NCBI GenBank assembly: GCA_946480125.1
Contig: CAMLIY010000069.1
Span: 1 to 13,180, forward strand
Direction of reading: 5' to 3'
From: an uncultured Asticcacaulis sp.
Lineage (GTDB): Bacteria > Pseudomonadota > Alphaproteobacteria > Caulobacterales > Caulobacteraceae
DNA length: 13,180 nt
Part shown: positions 1 through 6,032 of the stretch, piece after piece
How the letters are laid out: each line of letters opens with the position of its first letter
Position numbering within the stretch: position 1 is the first letter of the stretch
Translations under genes and position numbers: made by a program
Notes under the pieces: generated by a model
The model's database searches: none
Seen by the model: the letters and a program-made list of their open reading frames with translations, nothing else
Told to the model about the DNA's origin: nothing

Positions 1-1308
1 GCGCAGCTCAACGACATGCCGCGCTACTTCAAGGACAATACCGACAATATGCGCGCCGGCCTGAAGCGCGGCTTCACCCTGCCGCGCATCTCGCTGGAGG
101 GCCGTGACGCCACCATCACCAGTGTGATCGATGCCAAGACCATCGAAGACAATATCTACTACACGCCTTTCAAGTCGCTACCGGCCACCATTCCCGCGGC
201 CAAGCAGGCCGAACTGAAAAAGCTGGCCGCCGACGCCATTACCAAGTCGGTCATGCCGGCGCACCAGGCCCTGCTGAAATTCATGCGCGATGAATATATG
301 CCCGGCGCCGCCAAATCGATCGCCGCATACGACCTGCCCGACGGCAAGGCCTTCTATCAATCGCAGATCCGCGAATATGCCACCACCGATATGACCGCCG
401 ATCAGATCCACCAGATCGGGCTCGACGAAGTGGCCAAGATCAAGGCTGAAATGCTGGCGATCAAGACGGAAGTCAAGTTTGACGGCGACCTGCCCGCTTT
501 CAACAATTTCCTGCGCACCGATCCGCAGTTCTACGTCACCACGCCGCAAGCCCTGCTGGATCGCGCCGCCTGGACCGCCAAGGAATTCGACGGCAAGGCC
601 TCGCAGTATTTTGGCCGCCTGCCGCGTTCGCGCTTCGGCATCATCCCGGTGCCGGATGATATAGCGCCCTTCTATACCGGCGGCCGTGGTGGCCCCGGCG
701 TCTATCTCGTTAATACCTGGAACCTGCCGTCGCGCCCGCTCTATTCGCTGCCGGCCCTGACCCTGCATGAATCGGCGCCCGGCCACGCCTTCCAGATGCC
801 TCTGGCCGCCGAGAATAAAGACCTGCCGCTCTTCCGCCAGCTTACCTATATCTCGGCCTATGGCGAAGGCTGGGCGCTTTACTGCGAACGCCTCGGCGCT
901 GAAATGGGCATGTATCACACACCTTATGAAACCTACGGTATGCTGAGCTACCAGATGTGGCGCGCCGCCCGCCTGGTGGTCGATACCGGCATCCACGCCA
1001 AGGGCTGGACGCGTGAACAGGCACAGAATTATCTGCTGGAAAACACAGCGCTATCGAAGCATGAAGTGACAACCGAGGTCGACCGCTATATCGCCTGGCC
1101 CGGTCAGGCCCTCTCCTACTATCTTGGCGAAATGGCCATCTGGAAAGCGCGTCACAAGGCTGAAGCCGCGCTTGGTGAAAAGTTCGATATCCGCCAGTTC
1201 CACGATTCGGTCCTCGAACTCGGCTCGGTGCCGTTGCCGGTGCTGGAGTCGCATATCGACACCTTTATCGCCAATGGCGGCAAAGGCCCTTACGCCGACG
1301 AGAAATGA
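1..1308 (+). CDS. DUF885-family zinc metallopeptidase, 5'-truncated by the window edge
   Basis: The frame is open from base 1, so the true start lies upstream; 435 residues are visible of a family whose members usually run to about 550-620. Family marks are clear: the putative zinc motif HESAPGH (from nt 766), the EGWALYCERLG block (from nt 865), and the C-terminal DTGIHAKGWTREQA and ALSKHEVTTEVDRYIAWPGQA stretches typical of DUF885 proteins. Many members are exported peptidases or carboxypeptidase-like enzymes; whether this one has a signal peptide cannot be seen. The stop is one base from the next start codon, so the two genes are almost certainly co-transcribed. The substrate is not known; the setting suggests peptide degradation. 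Family assignment is firm, function within the family is not. Confidence -1.
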   Translation, partial: AQLNDMPRYFKDNTDNMRAGLKRGFTLPRISLEGRDATITSVIDAKTIEDNIYYTPFKSLPATIPAAKQAELKKLAADAITKSVMPAHQALLKFMRDEYMPGAAKSIAAYDLPDGKAFYQSQIREYATTDMTADQIHQIGLDEVAKIKAEMLAIKTEVKFDGDLPAFNNFLRTDPQFYVTTPQALLDRAAWTAKEFDGKASQYFGRLPRSRFGIIPVPDDIAPFYTGGRGGPGVYLVNTWNLPSRPLYSLPALTLHESAPGHAFQMPLAAENKDLPLFRQLTYISAYGEGWALYCERLGAEMGMYHTPYETYGMLSYQMWRAARLVVDTGIHAKGWTREQAQNYLLENTALSKHEVTTEVDRYIAWPGQALSYYLGEMAIWKARHKAEAALGEKFDIRQFHDSVLELGSVPLPVLESHIDTFIANGGKGPYADEK

Positions 1309-1309
1309 T

Positions 1310-2257
1310 ATGAAACGGGGGCTGGCAATTTCGATTATCGCTCTGCTTCTGGCATCAGGCTCGGCTGGGGCGACAGAAGCCGAGCGCGGCGTCATGGCGA
1401 AAGCGGAAATTCCGACACTGGAAAATCGCGTGATCACCGCGCCGCCGGCCTCGCTTAAGCTCGATCCCTTCTACCAGAAATATGCCGATGCCGGCGGCAT
1501 TCCTATCATCAGTTCGAAGAACGTGCCCGATGCCGGCATTATGATCGCCCGCGATATCGTGCTCTACATGCTGTCCGAACGCCCGGATATCCGCGACCAG
1601 TTGATCCGCAATGGCGCCCGCATCGGCATCATGGCGATCGACGAAACCACGACCGATATTCCTGAGCAAAGTGACTGGAAGAAGCCGGCCATCGACGATC
1701 CGCGCCTGTCGAAATGCGACGTGCGCGACTATGCCAAAACCATCGGCCGGCAAAGCGACCGCGATTACTGGGCCCAGCGCGCCCGCGGCATGGGCGGCAC
1801 CTACACCACCGGCGCGGCGGAAAACATCATGGGGGTGCCCGGAACGCGCTATTACGGCGAGAATATTCTCGTCCATGAGTTTTCGCACAGTATTTTCGAG
1901 GCCATCCGCACCGCCGACCCGGCCCTGGCGGCGCGTGTCGAAACGGCCTACGCCCACGCCAAGGAAAGGCGTCTGTGGCAGGGCGCCTACATGGCCAATA
2001 CGCTGGATGAATACTGGGCCGAGGGCACGCAGTTCTGGTTCAATTCCAACAAGGCCTACATCACCGACACCCTCACCGTGCTCAATGCCGACGACTTCAA
2101 GGCCCACGATCCGGAATTCTACGCCATACTGTCGGAGGTTTACCGCTGGGATCACCACATTCCGGCCGATGCCTACTATATGCACCCGGCCCGCATGAAC
2201 ACAGCTCACATTAGTCTCGACGCTACCGGCAAGGCCAGGGATGACTGCTTTTCCTGA
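1310..2257 (+). CDS. Secreted HExxH zinc metallopeptidase of unrecognised family
   Basis: A 315-residue protein starting at ATG 1310, one base after the upstream stop, so translation is probably coupled. It begins with a clear Sec signal peptide: a basic MKR start, a hydrophobic stretch to about residue 17, then small residues around GSAGA. The mature part carries HEFSH at residues 189-193 inside VHEFSHSIFE, a classic HExxH zinc site. About 45 residues on is LDEYWAEGTQFWF, whose Glu234 or Glu238 is a good third ligand (gluzincin-like arrangement). Two cysteines remain in the mature protein. I do not recognise a named family; the layout recalls lethal-factor-like gluzincins, but this is only motif resemblance. 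It is inferred to act in the periplasm or outside the cell on proteins or peptides, together with the DUF885 peptidase. Confidence -1.
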   Translation: MKRGLAISIIALLLASGSAGATEAERGVMAKAEIPTLENRVITAPPASLKLDPFYQKYADAGGIPIISSKNVPDAGIMIARDIVLYMLSERPDIRDQLIRNGARIGIMAIDETTTDIPEQSDWKKPAIDDPRLSKCDVRDYAKTIGRQSDRDYWAQRARGMGGTYTTGAAENIMGVPGTRYYGENILVHEFSHSIFEAIRTADPALAARVETAYAHAKERRLWQGAYMANTLDEYWAEGTQFWFNSNKAYITDTLTVLNADDFKAHDPEFYAILSEVYRWDHHIPADAYYMHPARMNTAHISLDATGKARDDCFS

Positions 2258-2260
2258 CTT

Positions 2261-3442
2261 TTATACCCGGTCGATCGCTTCCTGCGGCTCGGTAAACCAT
2301 TTCGCGCCGTTTTCGGTGACGTACATATGGTCTTCCAGCCGGACGCCAAACGTATCCGGCACCACGATCATCGGCTCATTGGAGAAGCACATGCCCGGCG
2401 CCAGCGGAGTGGTGTCGCCGCGCACCAGATAGGCCGGTTCGTGGATGCTCAAACCAATACCGTGCCCGGTGCGGTGCGGCGTGCCCGGCAGATTGTAGTC
2501 CGGCCCCAGACCATGTTTTTCCAGCACGGCACGGGCGGCGTAATCGACCGCCTCGCACGGCAAACCGACCTCGACGCGCGCGAAGGCCGCCGCTTGCGCT
2601 TCCTTTTCGATATTCCAGATGCGTTGATATTCAGGCTTGGGCTGGCCGAAGATATAGGTGCGCGTGATGTCCGAGGTATAGCCCTGCACGTAACAGCCGG
2701 TATCGACCAGCACCAGGTCGTTTTCCTTGAGGCGCTGCTCGCCCGGCAGACCATGCGGAAAAGCCGTGCCGCGGCCGAACTGGGTGATGACAAAGGAATT
2801 GCCCGAAGCGCCCAGCCTGCGGTGCGCCGCCTCGATGAACGTGTTGACTTCTTTGGTGGTGATGCCTTCATAAAGCATCCGCGCCACGGCCTTGTGAACC
2901 AGTATCGTCATGTCCTTGGCCTGCTGCATCAGGGCGATTTCTGCCGCCGACTTATACATGCGGCAGCCATTGATAACCGATGACGCTTCCTTGATCTCAA
3001 GTCCGGTTTCGCGGCCCAGCCGGCTGACCATCTCGAATGACATGGCCGGATCGACGGCGATGACCGTGCCGCTCCAGTCGCGCATGGCCTGCCCGACCAG
3101 AGCGTGCGGGCTTTCGTGCTCCTGCCACAGACGATAGTCAGCGCTGATCTTCATGTCGGCTTCCAGCGATCCCAGTTCGAAGAACGGGCAGATCATAACG
3201 GGCTCACCGCTCACCGGAATGAGCATGGCCACAAGACGTTCGGAAGCCCCCCATGGCACGCCGGCGAAATAGTTGAGGCTGGCACCGGCCCCGATCAGCA
3301 GGGCGTCAGCGCCCATGTCACGGGTCAGCTTGCGGGCCTTTTCGATCCGCGCCAGACGTTCGGCAATGGAGATGGCCGGCGCCTGATGGGCATAGGTCGA
3401 GAGTTTGGCCAGTTCGGCTTCGGGGGTGGATGAACCGATCAT
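2261..3442 (-). CDS. M24-family metallopeptidase (Xaa-Pro aminopeptidase / prolidase-like)
   Basis: A 393-residue protein with a creatinase-type N-terminal domain (about residues 25-155) and a pita-bread M24 domain. All five dinuclear-metal ligands are present: Asp247 and Asp258 (VDTG...SDITR), His327 (TGHGIGLS), Glu356 (SNEPMI) and Glu370 (RLEDH). M24 enzymes of this layout remove or split residues next to proline (X-Pro peptides), though creatinases and other amidohydrolases share the fold. No signal peptide is seen, so it is probably cytoplasmic. I chose ATG 3442 because AAGGA lies 7 bases upstream (3450-3454); a TTG at 3469 would add nine residues. It follows the dadA-like gene by 32 bp and is probably in one operon under its promoter. 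Its stop is 3 bp from the converging metallopeptidase stop, with no terminator visible. Confidence -1.
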   Translation of the reverse strand: MIGSSTPEAELAKLSTYAHQAPAISIAERLARIEKARKLTRDMGADALLIGAGASLNYFAGVPWGASERLVAMLIPVSGEPVMICPFFELGSLEADMKISADYRLWQEHESPHALVGQAMRDWSGTVIAVDPAMSFEMVSRLGRETGLEIKEASSVINGCRMYKSAAEIALMQQAKDMTILVHKAVARMLYEGITTKEVNTFIEAAHRRLGASGNSFVITQFGRGTAFPHGLPGEQRLKENDLVLVDTGCYVQGYTSDITRTYIFGQPKPEYQRIWNIEKEAQAAAFARVEVGLPCEAVDYAARAVLEKHGLGPDYNLPGTPHRTGHGIGLSIHEPAYLVRGDTTPLAPGMCFSNEPMIVVPDTFGVRLEDHMYVTENGAKWFTEPQEAIDRV

Positions 3443-3449
3443 TGTGAGA

Positions 3450-3454
3450 TCCTT
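3450..3454 (-). promoter_or_regulatory. Ribosome binding site deciding the M24 peptidase start
   Basis: AAGGA on the minus strand, 7 bases before ATG 3442. It favours this start over the in-frame TTG at 3469, which has no comparable site. Confidence -1.
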
Positions 3455-3474
3455 ACTGAAAGGGGCCAAATTAC

Positions 3475-4707
3475 TTAAAAACGTGAAAGACTAAAGGCGT
3501 CCGGCGCCCGGCCGCTCTTGATCATATCGCCGACGATTTCGCCGGTAATGGCCCCCAGGGTCAAGCCGAGATGCTGATGACCGAAGGCATAATAGAGGTT
3601 ACCGGCTTTAGCAGAGTGACCAATGGCCGGCAGGTAATCCGGCAGGGTCGGCCGCGTGCCGATCCACTCAGCGCCCTCCCCTTTAAACGGCAAACCAAGA
3701 TCACCGACATGCTGGCGCAGGCGCGCCCATTTGCGGGGGTCCGGCGCGGCGTCCGTCTGGTTGAACTCGACAAAGCTGGCGGCGCGCAGGCCGCTTTCAA
3801 AGCCCGTGACAATCATAGACCGATCCTCGAAGACCACCGGCGGAAAGCCTTTGGGCCAGCCATGATCAGGCGTCTGGATATGATAACCGCGCTCGGCGAT
3901 CATCGGCACGGTTTCGCCCAGGCCTTCCAGCAGGGTTTTCGAGCCGATGCCGGCCGCTACCACGACCGTATCAGCGGTCAATTGCTCGCCGCCAGTCAGG
4001 ACAACCCAGGCATCCCCCTTGCGAATAATCATCTTTTCAACGCGCTCAAACAGATATCGTCCGCCGCGTTCGACGAAACGTTCGCCGAGGGTTTCCAGCA
4101 TTCGGCGGGTGTCGGCGATCTGCGCCGTGCCGGAAAACCGAATCGCGCCGTGGATTTTCTTTTGCGTCAGCGCCGACAACTGCGCCATTTCTTCATCCGT
4201 CACAGGGCGCAATGTGGTCGTTCCGGTATCAGCGGATGACCATGAGCGCAGCCCTTTAGCCGCGCTTTCCGGCGTTTCCCAGACGACAAAATGACCATCT
4301 TCGCACAACAAATCCGGTGCCCCGATATCGGCCATACGCCGACGCCACGCCGGCATCGCCTCACTTATCAACCCGCCCAGCGCCGCCTTGCCACGGGCAA
4401 ACCGCGCTGGTTGCGCCGCACCGATCATGCGCAGGGAGAACGGCAACCACGCGCCGATCCCCTGTGGTGGCAGGGAAAGTGCACCGCCACGCATGAACCA
4501 TCGCCGCCAGACCGACCGCACAGTCGCCATCGAGGCCAGCGGCTCAACCTGCTCCGTGGCGATATGACCGGCATTGCCGTATGACGCCGACTCCCGACTT
4601 CCGCTGTCGCACAAGGTCACTTGAAAACCCTGCGCCTGAAGCTCAAGCGCTATATTGAGGCCGATCACGCCACCACCAATTACTAAACTTTTTTGAGGCG
4701 TCGTCAT
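3475..4707 (-). CDS. FAD-dependent D-amino-acid dehydrogenase (DadA-like; possible cis-4-hydroxy-D-proline dehydrogenase)
   Basis: A 410-residue single-domain FAD oxidoreductase of the DAO/DadA superfamily. The N-terminal dinucleotide-binding motif GGGVIG (G11, G13, G16) follows a hydrophobic beta strand, and the C-terminal YAFGHQHLGLTLGAITGE block is the FAD-closing motif typical of DadA. Such enzymes oxidise D-amino acids to 2-keto or imino acids and pass electrons to the respiratory chain at the inner membrane. The block YGNAGHIATEQVEPLAS and the neighbouring DapA-family remnant and GntR gene match the arrangement of D-hydroxyproline dehydrogenases, but substrate cannot be read from sequence alone. 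ATG 4707 has AAGGA about 12 bases upstream, slightly far. It is first of a two-gene operon with the M24 peptidase and has a candidate operator in its promoter. Family assignment is strong; the specific substrate is inference. Confidence -1.
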   Translation of the reverse strand: MTTPQKSLVIGGGVIGLNIALELQAQGFQVTLCDSGSRESASYGNAGHIATEQVEPLASMATVRSVWRRWFMRGGALSLPPQGIGAWLPFSLRMIGAAQPARFARGKAALGGLISEAMPAWRRRMADIGAPDLLCEDGHFVVWETPESAAKGLRSWSSADTGTTTLRPVTDEEMAQLSALTQKKIHGAIRFSGTAQIADTRRMLETLGERFVERGGRYLFERVEKMIIRKGDAWVVLTGGEQLTADTVVVAAGIGSKTLLEGLGETVPMIAERGYHIQTPDHGWPKGFPPVVFEDRSMIVTGFESGLRAASFVEFNQTDAAPDPRKWARLRQHVGDLGLPFKGEGAEWIGTRPTLPDYLPAIGHSAKAGNLYYAFGHQHLGLTLGAITGEIVGDMIKSGRAPDAFSLSRF

Positions 4708-4725
4708 CGACCGTCATCATCCTTA

Positions 4726-4754
4726 TTGCAATAGATTATAGAATATAGTATACG
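4726..4754 (+). promoter_or_regulatory. Promoter driving the DapA-family pseudogene
   Basis: TTGCAA (4726-4731) and TATACG (4749-4754) are separated by exactly 17 bp. The -10 lies inside the candidate operator 4741-4753, fitting repression. On the opposite strand a perfect TATAAT (plus coordinates 4735-4740) is the best -10 for the dadA-like gene; its -35 is not convincing. The promoter may still fire although its gene is dead. Confidence -1.
4741..4753. promoter_or_regulatory. Candidate GntR operator, site A
   Basis: Plus strand GAATA-TAG-TATAC; on the minus strand GTATA-CTA-TATTC. It differs from site C (12754-12766) at one of 13 positions. It lies in the 82-bp divergent region between the dadA-like gene and the DapA-family pseudogene, centred about 40 bp from both starts, and overlaps -10 elements of both directions. 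Confidence -1.
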
Positions 4755-4789
4755 ATATATGTTTTTGCGCAAGCTTTAGGAATATATAT

Positions 4790-5112
4790 ATGACAATCGA
4801 CTGGCAAGGTGTGTTTCCGGCCTGACCTCGGCCTTCCCGCATGAATCCGTCATGCCGGTTAAGGCGCTGGAAGCCGGCGACATCGCCACCGCCCGGGACA
4901 TCTACCGCTGGTTCCTGCCGCTGCTCCACCTCGATGCCGAGCACGATCTCGTTCAGTCGATCAAGCTGGCCGGGCAGATCATGGGCCGTGGTTCCGAGCG
5001 TTTGCGTATGCCGCGTGTGCCACTGACCGGCACCCGTCGCGCCGAAGTCACAGCGATGGTCGAACAGGCCGCCGCCACGCGTCCAAGCCTCAAAATTACC
5101 AAAGCCGCCTGA
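4790..5112 (+). pseudogene. Dihydrodipicolinate synthase (DapA)-family gene with a large internal deletion
   Basis: ATG 4790, with AGGA 8 bases before it, opens a frame reading MTIDWQGVFPA and then hits TGA at 4823. This is a typical N-terminus for this DapA-family branch. Directly after, in another frame, the sequence continues without interruption as the family C-terminus: SGLTSAFPHESV from about 4816, AGDIATARDIYRWFLPLLHL, then IKLAGQIMGRGSERLRMPR, ending at TGA 5112. About 112 codons remain of a family of about 300 residues, so some 190 codons, including the catalytic Tyr and Schiff-base Lys region, are gone. Family members include 4-hydroxy-tetrahydrodipicolinate synthase, keto-deoxy-sugar dehydratases and the pyrroline-4-hydroxy-2-carboxylate deaminase of hydroxyproline catabolism; the neighbours favour the last. 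The 86-codon frame from ATG 4852 has no catalytic core and I do not consider it a gene. Confidence -1.
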
Positions 5113-5140
5113 GCTTTTTAGCTGGCTCTGTTTTCTGACG

Positions 5141-5166
5141 GCCGTGGTCTTGCACCACGGCTGTTT
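5141..5166 (+). terminator. Hairpin after the DapA-family pseudogene
   Basis: GCCGTGGT (5141-5148) pairs perfectly with ACCACGGC (5154-5161) across a 5-base loop, followed by TGTTT. The T run is short, so it is a modest intrinsic terminator. It probably ended the ancestral DapA-family transcript and still insulates gntR. The rest of 5113-5246 shows no gene. Confidence -1.
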
Positions 5167-5246
5167 CATTGCCGCTAACATTTTGATCACGAAAATGTCA
5201 GAATTTAACTCTGTAACAGCGTTGATCTCTTGTCATTAGCGGCGAC

Positions 5247-5275
5247 TTGGTGCCTAGTAATGTATACTTTATAAA
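5247..5275 (+). promoter_or_regulatory. gntR promoter
   Basis: TTGGTG (5247-5252) and TATAAA (5270-5275) are spaced by 17 bp, a reasonable sigma-70 pair. The candidate operator 5262-5274 sits across the spacer and -10, which would give autorepression. Predicted transcription start is about 5282, leaving a leader of roughly 40 nt. Confidence -1.
5262..5274. promoter_or_regulatory. Candidate GntR operator, site B
   Basis: GTATA-CTT-TATAA, 11 of 13 positions identical to site C. It overlaps the gntR -10 and is centred 54 bp upstream of the chosen gntR start, as expected for autoregulation. Confidence -1.
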
Positions 5276-5321
5276 ACAGCACACGCGTTTACGCCATGTT
5301 GCTGTAAACCGGGCGCCTCGC

Positions 5322-5981
5322 ATGACCATAGTGGTTCAAACCCTTTCCGAACAAATTTTTTCTCTGGTCCGTGACCGTATCATTTCCGGCAAAATTCCCG
5401 TTGACGCCGCCATCCGGCAGGATGCCCTGGCCGCCGAACTGGGGGTCAGCAAGATTCCCCTGCGCGAAGCCCTGGCGCGGCTGGAACAGGACGGCCTGTT
5501 GATGTCGCACGCCAATCGTGGCTTCTTTGTTCGTCCGCTGAATGCCGACGAGGTTGAGGAGGTTTTTGCGTTGCGCCTCAAGCTGGAGCCCGATGCCGTC
5601 AGCGAAGCGGCGAAAGTGGCGACCGAACAGGACCGACAGGTTGCCCGTGCGGCTCTTGAAGAACTGGATATCGCCGCAAATACCGACAAGACCCAGGTTG
5701 GGCGCCTCAATCGCGCTTTCCATATGTCTCTAATGCATCCCTTACACCGTCAGGTGACCTTGCAAATCATCGAGCGCCTGAACATCATTTCGGAACGCTA
5801 TGTTGGCAAACACCTGGAACCAGCTGGCCGCGACGATCGTGCACATAATGAGCATCTGGCGCTTTATGAACTTTGGGCCAGCGGAAAGTCGGCCGAAGTA
5901 TCAAGCTTGATGCGCCAGCATATCGCCATGACCCTGGAAGACCTGCGCAAGCAGTTTGAAACAGAAAAAGCATCAGCTTGA
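5322..5981 (+). CDS. GntR-family transcriptional regulator, FCD (FadR-type) subfamily
   Basis: A 219-residue regulator. Residues 8-71 form a GntR winged helix-turn-helix (LSEQIFSLVRDRIISGKI, then AAELGVSKIPLREALARLEQDGLL and the wing RGFFVRPL). About 78-206 form an FCD effector domain with the usual RLKLEPDAVSEAA, NRAFHMSL, HNEHLALYELW and MRQHI motifs, whose histidines normally bind a metal that holds a carboxylate ligand. The position usually held by Asp before FH is Asn here. FCD regulators are mostly repressors released by small organic or amino acids; HypR of hydroxyproline catabolism is a GntR relative. ATG 5322 was chosen because earlier in-frame TTG/GTG codons (5247, 5250) lie in the promoter; its Shine-Dalgarno site is weak. 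It probably controls itself and both flanking gene groups through the shared 13-bp operator. Confidence -1.
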   Translation: MTIVVQTLSEQIFSLVRDRIISGKIPVDAAIRQDALAAELGVSKIPLREALARLEQDGLLMSHANRGFFVRPLNADEVEEVFALRLKLEPDAVSEAAKVATEQDRQVARAALEELDIAANTDKTQVGRLNRAFHMSLMHPLHRQVTLQIIERLNIISERYVGKHLEPAGRDDRAHNEHLALYELWASGKSAEVSSLMRQHIAMTLEDLRKQFETEKASA

Positions 5982-6000
5982 ACAATTGCGAGCGATGTAA

Positions 6001-6030
6001 AAAAGGCCCCGGAGCGATCCGGGGCCTTTT
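6001..6030. terminator. Bidirectional terminator between gntR and the permease
   Basis: AAAAGGCCCCGG (6001-6012) and CCGGGGCCTTTT (6019-6030) form a perfect 12-bp stem with a 6-base loop. T runs result on both strands (two further A residues at 5999-6000 lengthen the minus-strand run). It ends gntR on the plus strand and the convergent permease gene on the minus strand. Confidence -1.
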
Positions 6031-6032
6031 CG

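Noticed and set aside
178..996. Long open frame on the minus strand opposite the DUF885 peptidase gene
   Set aside because: The plus-strand frame has unmistakable family motifs throughout; the opposite frame is a product of GC-rich codon use and shows low-complexity Gly/Arg/Ala-rich sequence. Similar antisense frames at 1355-2209, 2327-2983, 3571-4239, 8113-9087, 9172-10227 and 10896-11897 were rejected for the same reason.
3443..3469. TTG 3469 as start of the M24 peptidase
   Set aside because: ATG 3442 has a well-placed AAGGA; the extra nine residues have no ribosome site behind them.
4852..5112. Separate small protein of 86 residues starting at ATG 4852
   Set aside because: The family sequence continues upstream of this ATG in the same frame (LTSAFPHESV), there is no ribosome site, and the fragment lacks the catalytic core, so it is the 3' part of the broken DapA-family gene.
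4723..5190. Minus-strand open frame of 155 codons across the pseudogene
   Set aside because: It overlaps the divergent promoters and the operator and reads the recognisable DapA-family C-terminus backwards; its translation has no family character.
5247..5321. Longer GntR protein from TTG 5247 or GTG 5250
   Set aside because: This would turn the -35, -10 and operator sequence into coding DNA and add 25 residues before the normal GntR N-terminus.
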